From Citricoccus sp. K5 (lineage in GTDB: Bacteria; Actinomycetota; Actinomycetes; Actinomycetales; Micrococcaceae): a stretch of 64,000 bases of DNA. The notes under the pieces are model-generated. The model was given only the letters and a program-made list of their open reading frames with translations. It did no database searches and was not told the origin of the DNA. Both the position numbers and the translations under genes were made by a program. Shown here piece by piece: positions 35,310-44,419 of this stretch. The DNA is taken from positions 1,626,909 to 1,690,908 of the forward strand of contig NZ_LR732817.1 in NCBI RefSeq assembly GCF_902506195.1, in the 5' to 3' direction. Numbering within the stretch: the stretch's first letter is position 1; each line of letters starts with the position of its first letter.

Positions 35310-38300
35310 CTATTCGAGGCAGGCCGGACCCAGCAGCACCTTGAGATCCCCGAAGAGGGCCGGATTCGGGCTGACCCGGAAGTCGGCGCCGAGCTGCATG
35401 ACCTCCATGGTCCGCGCCCCCGTCAGCTTGAGCCGGACCTCGGTGGTCCCCGGATGGGTCTTGAGCACGTCCCCCAGGGCGGCGACCACGGTCTCGTTCG
35501 CCTTGAAACCGGGCATGGTCAGCGAGACCGGGCCGGAGTGGCCGTCCGAGAGGTCCGGGATGGTCAGCTCCTGGGCGCTCAGGGAGATCGACCCGTCATC
35601 ACGCCGCTGCACGCGGCCCTTGACGGCCACCACGAGGTCCTGGGCCAGCATCGTGGCGATCGGCGCGTAGGCCTTGCCGAAGAACATGACGTCCATCGAG
35701 GCGCCCAGGTCCTCGATCTCCGTGCGCGCATAGGCGTTGCCCGAGCTCTTGGCGATGCGCCGCTCGAGGCTCGTGATGAGCCCGGCGATGGTGACCATCG
35801 CGCCGTCGGACGGGCCGTCGTCGGACAGGATGTGGGTGATGGAGATGTCCGCATGCTGGGCGAGCACGCCGTCCAGTCCCTGCAGGGGGTGGTCGGAGAC
35901 GTAGAGGCCGAGCATCTCGCGCTCGAAGGTGAGCTTGTCGTTCTTGTCCCATTCCGGCATGTCCGGGACCTCGATCCCGAACCCGGCGTCGCCGACGTCG
36001 CCCCCCTCGTCCTCCAGCAGGGAGAAGAAGTCGAACTGATTGTTGGCCTCCTGGCGCTTCTGCGCCACGGCGCCGTCCGTGGCCTCCTCGTGCACGGCCA
36101 GCATGGCCCTGCGGGCGTACCCGAGGGAGTCGAAGCCGCCGGCCTTGATGAGGGATTCGATGGTGCGCTTGTTGCACACCACGGCCGGGACCTTCTTGAA
36201 GAAGTCCTGGAACGAGGTGAATTTCCCCTTCTCCTCGCGGGCGGCGACGATCCCGGCCACGGCGTTGGCACCCACGTTGCGCACGGCGCCCATACCGAAG
36301 CGGATGTCCTTGCCCACCGAGGTGAAGTAGAGGCTGGACTCGTTGACGTCCGGCGGGAGCACTGAGATCCCCATGTGGCGGCACTCGTTGAGGTACATCG
36401 CCATCTTGTCCTTGTCATCACCCACGGAGGTGAGCAGGGCGGCCATGTACTCGGCCGGGTAGTGCGCCTTGAGGTACGCGGTCCAATAGGACACCAGCCC
36501 ATAGGCCGCCGAGTGGGCCTTGTTGAAGGCGTAGTCGGAGAACGGCAGCAGGATGTCCCACAGAGCCTTGACGGCGGCCTCGGAGTAGCCGCGGTCGACC
36601 ATGCCCTGGTGGAACCCGACGTACTGCTTGTCCAGCTCCGACTTCTTCTTCTTGCCCATGGCTCGGCGCAGGATGTCCGCCTGGCCGAGCGAGTACCCGG
36701 CGACCTTCTGCGCGATGGCCATGACCTGTTCCTGGTACACGATCAGGCCGTAGGTCGTGTCGAGGATGTCCTTGAGGGGCTCCTCCAGCTCCGGGTGGAT
36801 CGGCGAGATCTCCTGCTGGCCGTTCTTGCGCAGCGCGTAGTTGGTGTGCGAGTTCGCGCCCATGGGCCCGGGGCGGTACAGCGCGATGGTGGCCGAGATG
36901 TCCTCGAAGTTGTCCGGCTTCATCATCTTCAGCAGGGAACGCATGGGCCCGCCGTCGAGCTGGAACACGCCCAGGGTGTCGCCTCGGGCCAGCAGCTCAT
37001 AGGACGCCTTGTCGTCGAACGTCAGGGACTCCAGGTCCAGGGTGAAGTCCTGGTTCATCTGGATGTTCTCGATCGCGTCCGAGATGATCGTCAGGTTCCG
37101 CAGGCCGAGGAAGTCCATCTTGATCAGCCCCAGGCCCTCCGCCGTGGGGTAGTCGAACTGGGTGATCACCTGGCCGTCCTGCAGGCGGCGCATGATCGGG
37201 ATGACGTCGATGATCGGCTCCGAGGACATGATCACGCCCGCGGCGTGCACGCCCCACTGCCGCTTCAGCCCCTCGACGCCCTTGGCGGTCTCGAAGACCT
37301 TGGCAGCGTCCGGATCCGTCGCGACGAGCTCGCGGAACTCACCGGCCTCGCCGTACCGCTGCGACTTCTTGTCCTCGATGTCCTTCAGCGGGATGTCCTT
37401 GGCCATGACGGCCGGTGGCAGCGCCTTCGTCAGGGACTCACCCATGGAGAAGGGGAAGCCCATCACGCGGGCAGAGTCCTTGAGGGCCTGTTTCGTCTTG
37501 ATGGTGCCGTAGGTGACGATCATGGAGACGCGCTCGTCGCCGTATTTCTCCGTGACGTAGTCGATCACCTCGGAGCGGCGGCGATCATCGAAGTCCACGT
37601 CGAAGTCCGGCATGGACACGCGGTCCGGGTTGAGGAAGCGCTCGAAGATCAGTCCGTGTTCCAGCGGGTCGAGCTCGGTGATCTTCAGCGCGTAGGCGAC
37701 CATGGAGCCGGCGCCGGAGCCACGTCCCGGCCCCACCCGGATGCCGTTGTTCTTGGCCCAGTTGATGAAGTCGGCCACCACGAGGAAGTAGCCCGGGAAG
37801 CCCATCGAGAGGATGACGTCCAGCTCGTAGTCTGCCTGCTTGCGCACGTGGGAGGGAACGCCGTTGGGGTAGCGGAACTTCAACCCGGTGGCGACCTCCT
37901 TCGTCAGCCACGTCGTCTCGTCCTCCCCCGGCGGGCAGGGGAACTTCGGCATGTAGTTCGCCTCAGTATCGAAGGAGACCTCGCACTGCTCGGCGATCAG
38001 CAGCGTGTTGTCACAGGCCTCGGGGAACTCCGAGAACAGGTCCCGCATCTGCCGCGGGGACTTCACGTAGTACTCGGTGCCGGACAGGGCGAAGCGGGAC
38101 CCGCCCTGGTCATAGGTGGGCTCGAGCAGGTTGGACCCGGACTGGATGGCCAGCAGCGCCTCGTGGGGCTTGGAGTCGTGCTCGTGCGTGTAGTGCAGGT
38201 CGTTGGACGCCACGAGCGGGATCTGCAGGTCCTTGGACAGCTTGAGCAGGTCGTTGATGACCCGCTTCTCGATGTCCAGGCCGTGCATCATCAGCTCACA

Positions 38301-38912
38301 GTAGAAATTCTCCCGGCCGAAGATGTCCTGGAACTCGGCGGCGGCCTCCCGGGCCTCGTTGTACTGGCCCAGCCGCAGCCGCGTCTGGATCTCACCCGAG
38401 GGGCAGCCGGTGGTGCCGATCAGGCCTTCGGAGTAGGTGGACAGCAGTTCCCTGTCGATGCGCGGCCATTTCGCGTAGACCGAGTCCAGGGAGGCGATCG
38501 AGCCCGCGCGGAACAGGTTGTGCATGCCCTTGTTGTTCTTGGACAGCAGGGTCATGTGCGTGATGGCGCCACCACCGGAGACGTCGTCCCCGCGCTGATG
38601 CTGCTCACCCCACCGGACCTTCGTCTTGTCCGAGCGGTGCAGCTGTCCGGGGGTCAGGTAGGCCTCGAGCCCGATGATCGGCTTGACGCCGGCATCGGTG
38701 GCCTTCTTCCAGAAGTCGAAGGCCCCGAAGAGGTACCCGTGGTCGGTGATGGCGATCGAGTCCATGCCCAGCCGCTTCGTCTCGTCGAAGAGCTCGCTGA
38801 GCTTGGCCGCGCCGTCCAGCATCGAGTACTCGGTGTGGACGTGGAGGTGGGCGAACCCGCCGTCCTTCTTCGTCGCAGCTGCTTCCTGTGCCATATCCGT
38901 GGTGGCCGTCAT
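35310..38912 (-). CDS. dnaE: DNA polymerase III alpha subunit DnaE
   Basis: The replicative polymerase catalytic subunit, about 1200 residues. The N-terminal PHP domain has HLHVHTEYSMLDGAA and ITDHGYLFGAFDF. The palm has the catalytic aspartates in MPDFDVDFDD near residue 435. The beta-binding and OB-fold regions (IAGLITSLERR near the C-terminus) are present. It is the housekeeping DnaE1 type and not the DnaE2/ImuC mutasome type. The ATG at 38912 is chosen because GGGAAG lies about 10 bases before it; a GTG at 38921 is an alternative. It lies downstream of rluD on the same strand. Confidence 0.96.
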   Translation of the reverse strand: MTATTDMAQEAAATKKDGGFAHLHVHTEYSMLDGAAKLSELFDETKRLGMDSIAITDHGYLFGAFDFWKKATDAGVKPIIGLEAYLTPGQLHRSDKTKVRWGEQHQRGDDVSGGGAITHMTLLSKNNKGMHNLFRAGSIASLDSVYAKWPRIDRELLSTYSEGLIGTTGCPSGEIQTRLRLGQYNEAREAAAEFQDIFGRENFYCELMMHGLDIEKRVINDLLKLSKDLQIPLVASNDLHYTHEHDSKPHEALLAIQSGSNLLEPTYDQGGSRFALSGTEYYVKSPRQMRDLFSEFPEACDNTLLIAEQCEVSFDTEANYMPKFPCPPGEDETTWLTKEVATGLKFRYPNGVPSHVRKQADYELDVILSMGFPGYFLVVADFINWAKNNGIRVGPGRGSGAGSMVAYALKITELDPLEHGLIFERFLNPDRVSMPDFDVDFDDRRRSEVIDYVTEKYGDERVSMIVTYGTIKTKQALKDSARVMGFPFSMGESLTKALPPAVMAKDIPLKDIEDKKSQRYGEAGEFRELVATDPDAAKVFETAKGVEGLKRQWGVHAAGVIMSSEPIIDVIPIMRRLQDGQVITQFDYPTAEGLGLIKMDFLGLRNLTIISDAIENIQMNQDFTLDLESLTFDDKASYELLARGDTLGVFQLDGGPMRSLLKMMKPDNFEDISATIALYRPGPMGANSHTNYALRKNGQQEISPIHPELEEPLKDILDTTYGLIVYQEQVMAIAQKVAGYSLGQADILRRAMGKKKKSELDKQYVGFHQGMVDRGYSEAAVKALWDILLPFSDYAFNKAHSAAYGLVSYWTAYLKAHYPAEYMAALLTSVGDDKDKMAMYLNECRHMGISVLPPDVNESSLYFTSVGKDIRFGMGAVRNVGANAVAGIVAAREEKGKFTSFQDFFKKVPAVVCNKRTIESLIKAGGFDSLGYARRAMLAVHEEATDGAVAQKRQEANNQFDFFSLLEDEGGDVGDAGFGIEVPDMPEWDKNDKLTFEREMLGLYVSDHPLQGLDGVLAQHADISITHILSDDGPSDGAMVTIAGLITSLERRIAKSSGNAYARTEIEDLGASMDVMFFGKAYAPIATMLAQDLVVAVKGRVQRRDDGSISLSAQELTIPDLSDGHSGPVSLTMPGFKANETVVAALGDVLKTHPGTTEVRLKLTGARTMEVMQLGADFRVSPNPALFGDLKVLLGPACLE

Positions 38913-38955
38913 GCTCCGCACTTCCCTACTGCCCTGCTTGCTACCTGCTGCCGTA

Positions 38956-39003
38956 CATGCTGATCGCGCCGATCATGGTGGTCATGCTGATCGCGTCGAT
39001 CAT
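38956..39003. repeat. Two near-identical 21-bp repeats before dnaE
   Basis: The same 21-base block occurs at 38956-38976 and 38983-39003 with one C/T difference, giving a 27-base period. It begins CATGCTGATCGCG and ends CGATCAT. It lies in the 100-base gap between rluD and dnaE. Confidence 0.6.
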
Positions 39004-39012
39004 CCAGATTAG

Positions 39013-39975
39013 TTAGTCCCCGCGCAACACGCCCAAGGCATAGACGAGGTCCTGCGGGTAGGGGCTCTCGTAGTCCACCCATTCCCCGGTCACCGGGTGG
39101 GAGAACCCGAGCCGGTGGGCGTGCAGCCATTGCCGCGTCAACCCCAATTCCGCTGCCAGCCGAGGATCGGCGCCGTAGGTCAGATCCCCTGCACAGGGGT
39201 GGCGCAGCGCCGAGAAGTGCACGCGGATCTGGTGGGTCCGCCCGGTCTCGAGCTTGACCTCCACCAGGGTCGCCCGGCCAAAGGCCTCGAGGGTCTGGTA
39301 CCGGGTGATGGAGTCCCGGCCGCCCTCGAGCACGGCGAACTTCCAGTCGTGACCGGGGTGGCGGCCGATCGGGGCGTCGATGGTCCCGTTCAGGGGATCC
39401 GGAAGTCCCTGCACCACCGCGTGGTAGGTCTTCTCCGGGGTGCGGTCGCGGAACGCGTCCTTGAGCACGGCGTAGGCGCGCTCGGACTTGGCGACCACCA
39501 TGATCCCTGAGGTGCCCACGTCCAGTCGGTGCACGATCCCCTGGCGCTCCGGGGCACCGGACGTCGAGATGCGGTAGCCGGCACCGGCCAGTCCCCCGAC
39601 GACGGTGGGACCCACCCAGCCCGGGGACGGGTGGGCGGCCACGCCGACGGGCTTGTCCACCACCACGTAGTCCGGGTCGTCTGCCAGGATTCTCAGGTCC
39701 TCCACGATTTCCACCTTCACATCGAGCGGGTTCGGTTCCTCCGGGACGTCCACCAGGAGTTCGGTGCCGGCCGCGACTCTGGCGGATTTCTGCACGGCCC
39801 GTACCGGCCCCGGCGTCCCGGCGGCACGTTCGGACACGAGGCCGGCCGCGCACCAGGCCGCTGCCTTCGTGCGCGAGATCCCGAGGGCCACGGCCAGGAC
39901 CGCGTCCACCCTCCGGCCCACCTCGTGCTCCTGGGGGACGACGACGGCCTCGCCGGGTTCAGGAGTCTGCGTCAC
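39013..39975 (-). CDS. rluD: RluA-family 23S rRNA pseudouridine synthase (RluD-like)
   Basis: A 320-residue enzyme that converts uridine to pseudouridine in rRNA. An N-terminal S4 RNA-binding domain ([20 protein letters not shown]) precedes the catalytic domain with the nucleophile Asp in [16 protein letters not shown] and the [11 protein letters not shown] motif. The start GTG overlaps the end of lspA by 17 bases, the usual actinobacterial arrangement lspA-rluD-dnaE. Substrate specificity within the RluA family is inferred from context only. Confidence 0.9.
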   Translation of the reverse strand: MTQTPEPGEAVVVPQEHEVGRRVDAVLAVALGISRTKAAAWCAAGLVSERAAGTPGPVRAVQKSARVAAGTELLVDVPEEPNPLDVKVEIVEDLRILADDPDYVVVDKPVGVAAHPSPGWVGPTVVGGLAGAGYRISTSGAPERQGIVHRLDVGTSGIMVVAKSERAYAVLKDAFRDRTPEKTYHAVVQGLPDPLNGTIDAPIGRHPGHDWKFAVLEGGRDSITRYQTLEAFGRATLVEVKLETGRTHQIRVHFSALRHPCAGDLTYGADPRLAAELGLTRQWLHAHRLGFSHPVTGEWVDYESPYPQDLVYALGVLRGD

Positions 39976-40567
39976 GGCCCTGCCCGGTGGGCTTACCGGC
40001 CTCTGTTGTCCCCGCGGCCTTCTCAGGCATCTCTCGGGTGCCGTCGAGCTGCAGTCCCCTGAACATCAGCAGGACGATGCCGATCATGGAGCAGACGATC
40101 AACGAGTCCGCGATGTTGAAGATGGCGAAGTTCGGCAAGGCGATGAAGTCGACCACGTGCCCCACACCGAAGCCCGGCGGCCTGAACAGGCGGTCCGTCA
40201 GGTTGCCCAGGACTCCACCCAGCAGACCGCCCAGGGCCACGGCCCACAGGGTCGAGCGGACCCGGAACAGCAGCACCACCACGACGACGGCCACCGCGGA
40301 CTGGATGATGGTGAAGATCCAGGTGTGCTCCTCGCCGATGGAGAACGCGGCACCCGGATTGCGGATGAAGTGCCACCGGAGCACGGGAGCCAGGACGTCG
40401 GTGACCTGCCCCTCGGTCATGGTGCTCTCGACCCAGCGCTTGGTGAGCTGGTCGAAGACGTAACCCACGGCGAACACCAGCACGGCGACCCACGCACGAT
40501 GACGCTTCGGTGCGGTTGCGGTGGTGTCCTCTGGACCGGCGGGGTGGCTGGGCTCAATGTCGGTCAC
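39959..40567 (-). CDS. lspA: Lipoprotein signal peptidase LspA
   Basis: The integral membrane aspartyl protease that cuts prolipoprotein signal peptides, 202 residues. Four membrane helices are evident. The catalytic aspartates lie in GNLTDR and [14 protein letters not shown] is a further family motif. The GTG at 40567 is chosen for the GAAGGA about 10 bases before it; the longer frame begins in noncoding sequence. It has an unusually long polar N-terminus (about 25 residues) and a C-terminal tail rich in Thr, Gly and Lys. Its 3' end overlaps rluD. Confidence 0.95.
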   Translation of the reverse strand: MTDIEPSHPAGPEDTTATAPKRHRAWVAVLVFAVGYVFDQLTKRWVESTMTEGQVTDVLAPVLRWHFIRNPGAAFSIGEEHTWIFTIIQSAVAVVVVVLLFRVRSTLWAVALGGLLGGVLGNLTDRLFRPPGFGVGHVVDFIALPNFAIFNIADSLIVCSMIGIVLLMFRGLQLDGTREMPEKAAGTTEAGKPTGQGRDADS

Positions 40568-40724
40568 GCGGTGGCGTCCTTCGGTGCAGTCCGGTGCTGT
40601 CCTGTGCCGGACAAGGATGGTGGTCGGGAACAGAAGCGGGCCGGCCATGGTGGTCCACCATGGCCGGCCCGGATCTGTATCAGTGGGGTCGACTCGCGTC
40701 CGGCCCGGCAGGCCGGGTCGCGGT

Positions 40725-41495
40725 TCAGTTCGAGGCTGTGGCCTCGTCCTGGATCGGCCCCTGGTTCTGCAGGTCGCGGAGCTGGCCCTCGATGTAAGCC
40801 TTCAGGCGAGCGCGGTAGTCGCGCTCGAAGCCCTTGAGCTGCTCCACCTTGCGCTCCAGCACCGACTTCTTCTCCTCGAGGTCGGCCAGCGTCTTCCGGG
40901 ACTTCTCCTGGGCGTCATTGACCAGCCCGTTGGCCTCGGTCTGGGCCTCCAGGATGATCTCCTCGCGCTTGGTCTGGCCCTCGGCCACGTAGTCGTCATG
41001 CAGCTTCTGGGCCATGGCCAGCACGCCTGCGGCGGACGTGGCCGTGGCCTCGGACGCGCCGGAGACCGGCGTGGCGGCGGTGGAACCGGCAGCTGGGGCG
41101 GACTCGGTGACGGTGGGCTCGGAGACGGCAGCCGGGACCGCCGCACCAGCGGCAGGCGCCGCGGTGGCCGGAGCAGCGGCGGGGGTGTCCTCGGCCTGGG
41201 CGGACTCGGTGGTGTCCGTGGACTCCACGGCCTCCGGGGCAGCGCCGGCCTTGACCTGGGTGTCCTGGTCCTCTGCGGCCTCAGCCGACACCGGAGCCGG
41301 AACAGCGGACTCGCCGCTTCCGCCGGACTGCAGGTCCGACACCTTGCGGCGCAGCTCGTCGTTCTCCTGGTTCAGACGACGCAGTTCGACCACGATCTCG
41401 TCCAGGAAGTCGTCAACCTCGTCCTGGTCGTAGCCTTCCCGAAATTTCGTCGGCTGGAACCGCTTGTTGACAACATCTTCCGGCGTCAGAGCCAT
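40725..41495 (-). CDS. divIVA: DivIVA/Wag31 polar growth and division protein
   Basis: A 256-residue coiled-coil protein that marks poles and septa and guides peptidoglycan synthesis in actinobacteria. The N-terminal DivIVA domain starts MALTPEDVVNKRFQPTKFREGYDQDEVDDFLDEI. An Ala/Pro/Thr/Glu-rich low-complexity stretch follows (about residues 75-155), and then a long coiled coil (AQKLHDDYVAEGQTKREEI to the end). The ATG at 41495 fits the family start; the frame upstream is noncoding. The start is preceded by a 16-base near-palindrome. Confidence 0.94.
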   Translation of the reverse strand: MALTPEDVVNKRFQPTKFREGYDQDEVDDFLDEIVVELRRLNQENDELRRKVSDLQSGGSGESAVPAPVSAEAAEDQDTQVKAGAAPEAVESTDTTESAQAEDTPAAAPATAAPAAGAAVPAAVSEPTVTESAPAAGSTAATPVSGASEATATSAAGVLAMAQKLHDDYVAEGQTKREEIILEAQTEANGLVNDAQEKSRKTLADLEEKKSVLERKVEQLKGFERDYRARLKAYIEGQLRDLQNQGPIQDEATASN

Positions 41496-41503
41496 GTGGT
41501 CAC

Positions 41504-41519
41504 CCCAATACGTATTTGG
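41504..41519. promoter_or_regulatory. AT-rich near-palindrome just before divIVA
   Basis: A perfect 10-base palindrome AATACGTATT (41507-41516), extending to 16 bases with one mismatched pair, ends 9 bases before the divIVA start codon. It may hold the -10 or an operator. Confidence 0.4.
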
Positions 41520-41558
41520 TCTGCCCTCGAGGGGCAACGGTCTTCTTTGTGGCCATCC

Positions 41559-41576
41559 GCATGCAGGTCTGCATGC
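41559..41576. promoter_or_regulatory. Perfect inverted repeat upstream of divIVA
   Basis: GCATGCAG and CTGCATGC with two bases between, 64 bases before the divIVA start, in the 109-base gap after yggT. The size and symmetry fit a dimeric repressor or activator site. Confidence 0.5.
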
Positions 41577-41604
41577 CGCGGCCACACTGTTCTTCAGGCT
41601 ACCA

Positions 41605-41907
41605 TCAGCCCAACGTGCCCACGGCAAGGGCAGCGACGATGGACTTCAGCAGGACGACAACGACGAAGAGGATCAGAAAGGCCACGTCGATGCCGATTCC
41701 GCCGAGATTCACCGGCGGGATCTTGGACCGGAGCCAGCGCAGGGGCGGGTCGGTCACGGTGTACACGGTGGATGCGACCATCAGCAGGATGCCCTTCGGC
41801 CGCCAGGAACGCGCGAAGGACTGCACCACGTCGAAGACGATCCGGATCAGCAGCAGGAACTGAACCAGTGCCAGGACAAGGTAGAGAAGGGAGAAGATCA
41901 GGGTCAC
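41605..41907 (-). CDS. yggT: YggT family membrane protein
   Basis: A 100-residue protein with two long hydrophobic helices (about residues 2-25 and 72-95) and the YggT motif TDPPLRWLRSKIPPV between them. Family members lie next to sepF and divIVA in Gram-positive bacteria and are thought to help in division or osmotic tolerance. The gap of 55 bases to sepF suggests one transcript. Confidence 0.92.
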   Translation of the reverse strand: MTLIFSLLYLVLALVQFLLLIRIVFDVVQSFARSWRPKGILLMVASTVYTVTDPPLRWLRSKIPPVNLGGIGIDVAFLILFVVVVLLKSIVAALAVGTLG

Positions 41908-41962
41908 GGCAGCCTATTCCACACCGTCATGGTCCCGGCAGGGAAGCCCTGCCGGTGCGGTG

Positions 41963-42529
41963 TCAGCTCTGGTTGAAGAAGTGGGCCTGGTCTTCGGTCT
42001 CCGAGGAGTCCTCGCCCAGGACCTGGACGGTGGCCGGCGTCAGCAGGAACACCTTGTTGGTGACGCGCTCGATGGATCCGTGCAGGCCGAACACCAGGCC
42101 GGCGGAGAAGTCCACCAGGCGCTTCGCATCGGCCTCGCTCATGTCCGTCACGTTCATGATGACCGGGATGCCCCCACGGAAGGACTCTCCGATGAGCTTG
42201 GCGTCGTTGTAGGAACGCGGGTGCACGGTGGTGATCTGTCGCACAGCAGGGGCCTCTTCCCGGGACTGGGTGGCCCGCTTGATGGGGGTGACGGGTGCGC
42301 GATACTCACGCTCAGCCGGCTGGGGGTGGGCCGCACGCACCGGCTGGGGGCGGTCCTCCCGGACCTCGTCCTCCCAGTCGTCGGCCGGCTCAGCGGTCTC
42401 GACGGCGGAGTGGCGCTCGGCCCGCTCCTGCCGGCGGGGCTGCTCGGCCGCCCGCTGCTCTTCCTCGTACTGCTCCTCGCCATCGGCGAGCCCGAGGTAG
42501 ATCATGGTCTTCTTCAGTGCACCAGCCAT
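41963..42529 (-). CDS. sepF: Cell division protein SepF
   Basis: SepF anchors FtsZ filaments to the membrane and is the main FtsZ tether in actinobacteria, which lack FtsA. The 188-residue protein has the N-terminal amphipathic helix ([15 protein letters not shown]), a disordered acidic/Arg linker with HPQPAEREY, and the C-terminal beta core ([15 protein letters not shown]...[16 protein letters not shown]). The C-terminal peptide of FtsZ in this window ([10 protein letters not shown]) is the expected binding partner. Confidence 0.96.
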   Translation of the reverse strand: MAGALKKTMIYLGLADGEEQYEEEQRAAEQPRRQERAERHSAVETAEPADDWEDEVREDRPQPVRAAHPQPAEREYRAPVTPIKRATQSREEAPAVRQITTVHPRSYNDAKLIGESFRGGIPVIMNVTDMSEADAKRLVDFSAGLVFGLHGSIERVTNKVFLLTPATVQVLGEDSSETEDQAHFFNQS

Positions 42530-42609
42530 CGAACATCCTCACCGTGTGGAATCCGCCCGGCCTGCTCCGGGCCCTGCGTCGCCCGCTGTCGAAGCAGACA
42601 CCTTTGAGG

Positions 42610-43392
42610 TTAACCCACGTCGGGGCGTGGCCCGAGGACATCAGTGCCGATCCGAAGGTGTGTCGCTCCGGCCGCCACGGCCTGTTCCAGGTCCTGGCTC
42701 ATGCCGGCCGAGATCCAGGTGGCCTCCGGATGGGCTGCCGACACCGCTCCGGAGATCTGCCGGAGGAGATGGAAGGCCGGCACGGGGTCCAGCCCGACGG
42801 GTGCCACCGCCATGACCCCCCGGAGCGTCAGTCCCTCGGCCTCGGAGATCGCGGCCGCCAACCCGGACACCTCGTCGGGATGTGCGCCGCCCCGCGACCC
42901 GATTCCCGCGGGGCGGTCTGCGGCGGCCCGGCCGTCCAGGTCCACCTGGATCAGGCAGTCCATCGGCGGGCGCAACGGCTCCCCCGCCTCGCGGCGTCGC
43001 CCCTGCTCCCGGTCCATCGCCGAGGAGAGCGCCTCCACGAGGGAGATCCGGTCCACCGAGTGCACTGCCGAGGCGTAGCGCACCACGTACTTGGCCTTGT
43101 TCGACTGCAACTGGCCGATGAAGTGCCACTCGAGTCCGGCCTCGGCCAGGTCAGCGACCTCGGCGGCCTTGCCCCTGGCCTCCTGGTCGCGGTTCTCGCC
43201 CACGTGGCGCACGCCGCAGGAGTGCAGTCTGCGCACGTCAGCTGCCGGATGGAACTTGGTGACGACCACCAGGTCCGGGGTGTCCTGCCTACCGGCCGCC
43301 TCGACCGCCGCAGCGATCCGGCGGTGCACCACAGCCAGGCGTCGTCCCAGTTCCGCCGCGCGCTCGTCCTGCGGGTGGTCCGTGTCCGTCAT
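42610..43392 (-). CDS. yggS: YggS family PLP homeostasis protein
   Basis: A 260-residue TIM-barrel protein that binds pyridoxal phosphate and keeps its level in balance; it has no known catalytic activity. The PLP lysine is in LVVVTKFHPA, and HVGENRDQEARGK, HFIGQLQSNKAK and SAGMSQDLEQAVAAGATHLRIGT-type segments are all present. The ATG at 43392 is preferred, with AAGGAT about 13 bases before it; the frame is open upstream through pgeF in another frame. It begins 10 bases after the pgeF stop. Confidence 0.93.
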   Translation of the reverse strand: MTDTDHPQDERAAELGRRLAVVHRRIAAAVEAAGRQDTPDLVVVTKFHPAADVRRLHSCGVRHVGENRDQEARGKAAEVADLAEAGLEWHFIGQLQSNKAKYVVRYASAVHSVDRISLVEALSSAMDREQGRRREAGEPLRPPMDCLIQVDLDGRAAADRPAGIGSRGGAHPDEVSGLAAAISEAEGLTLRGVMAVAPVGLDPVPAFHLLRQISGAVSAAHPEATWISAGMSQDLEQAVAAGATHLRIGTDVLGPRPDVG

Positions 43393-43402
43393 TCCGGTGT
43401 AC

Positions 43403-44389
43403 TCATCCTTCGATATCTTCACTACCGTCACTGGGACTGGTGCCCTGCCCTTCCTCGCGCCGCCACACCAGCCCGATGAACCGCCCTCGGCCGGGATCAC
43501 GTCGATGCGAGAAGAGCCGCGGATCCTCCCGGGTGCAGACCGCACTGCGGTGCACCGCGACGCCGAGCGATTCCAGCACGGCCTGGGCCCCGGCCGGCAG
43601 GTCCAGTGCCGGCGTCCCCCACGTGGTCGTGGAGTGGGTGGCGGGGATCTGAGCGGCACCGTCCAGACGCATCTGCTCGGGAACCTCGTAGCACCGGCCG
43701 CAGATGGCCGGGCCGATCCATGCCTGGATGTCTCCCGGCTCATGGCCGGAGCCCTCGCGCCGCATCCTCTCCACCGTGTTCTGCAGGATTCCGTCGAGCA
43801 GGCCCCGCCGGCCGGCATGCGCGACCGCTGTCGGGCCGGCCAGGGGGTCCGTGCCACCGGTCCCGGACACGGATGTCCCGGCACGGCCGTCGCTGCCCAC
43901 GGATACAGGCGACGCCGCAGGGCGGCGGGACGCGAAGACCACCGGCAGGCAGTCCGCCACCATGATGGCCAGCGGATCCCGGCCGGTCGGGCTGACGAGG
44001 GCGTCGGCTTCCTCTGCAGCGGGCGATTCACCCCAGCCGCGTCCGGCAGCCGCCACCACCCGCGCCGAGTGCACCTGCGTGAGGTACTCGGTGCGTCCGG
44101 GCGGGACGCCCAAGGCCGCCTCGACGCCGTGGCGGGACGCCCGGACCCGCTGGCGTGAGTCCCCTGCGCCGTCGGCGCCGTCGCCCGCGACGCTGTCGGC
44201 ATACTGGTGGCTCTTGTTGCTCTTGCTGCCCGCTGCCGGCGAACCGCTGACACCGCTGACATGGAAGGCGAGATTGCCGGCGTCGACGCTGGTGAAGGCC
44301 ACCTCGAGGCCGGGACCGGGATGGGCCCGGAACAGGAACGGAGCGGCCGGGGCCGTCATAGCCCCGGCCGGTCGCCGGTTGTCGGTCAC
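43403..44389 (-). CDS. pgeF: PgeF/YlmD family multicopper-fold protein (purine nucleoside phosphorylase/peptidoglycan editing)
   Basis: A 328-residue member of the polyphenol oxidase (LACC1/YfiH) family. The zinc-binding residues are in TQVHSARVV, VADCLPVVF and VAHAGRRGLLDG. In E. coli PgeF removes wrongly built L-Ser-containing cell-wall precursors, and related proteins have purine nucleoside phosphorylase activity. Two Gly/Ser/Thr-rich inserts (about residues 45-75 and 162-182) are absent from typical homologues and are probably surface loops. It lies between ftsZ and yggS, the usual place in actinobacteria. Confidence 0.9.
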   Translation of the reverse strand: MTDNRRPAGAMTAPAAPFLFRAHPGPGLEVAFTSVDAGNLAFHVSGVSGSPAAGSKSNKSHQYADSVAGDGADGAGDSRQRVRASRHGVEAALGVPPGRTEYLTQVHSARVVAAAGRGWGESPAAEEADALVSPTGRDPLAIMVADCLPVVFASRRPAASPVSVGSDGRAGTSVSGTGGTDPLAGPTAVAHAGRRGLLDGILQNTVERMRREGSGHEPGDIQAWIGPAICGRCYEVPEQMRLDGAAQIPATHSTTTWGTPALDLPAGAQAVLESLGVAVHRSAVCTREDPRLFSHRRDPGRGRFIGLVWRREEGQGTSPSDGSEDIEG

Positions 44390-44419
44390 GATGCCTCCGG
44401 CACGGTCGTCGCCCGGTGA

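Noticed and set aside
36375-38963. 862-codon plus-strand frame opposite dnaE
   Set aside because: A shadow of dnaE; composition is Val/Gly/Gln/His-rich and no domain is recognisable.
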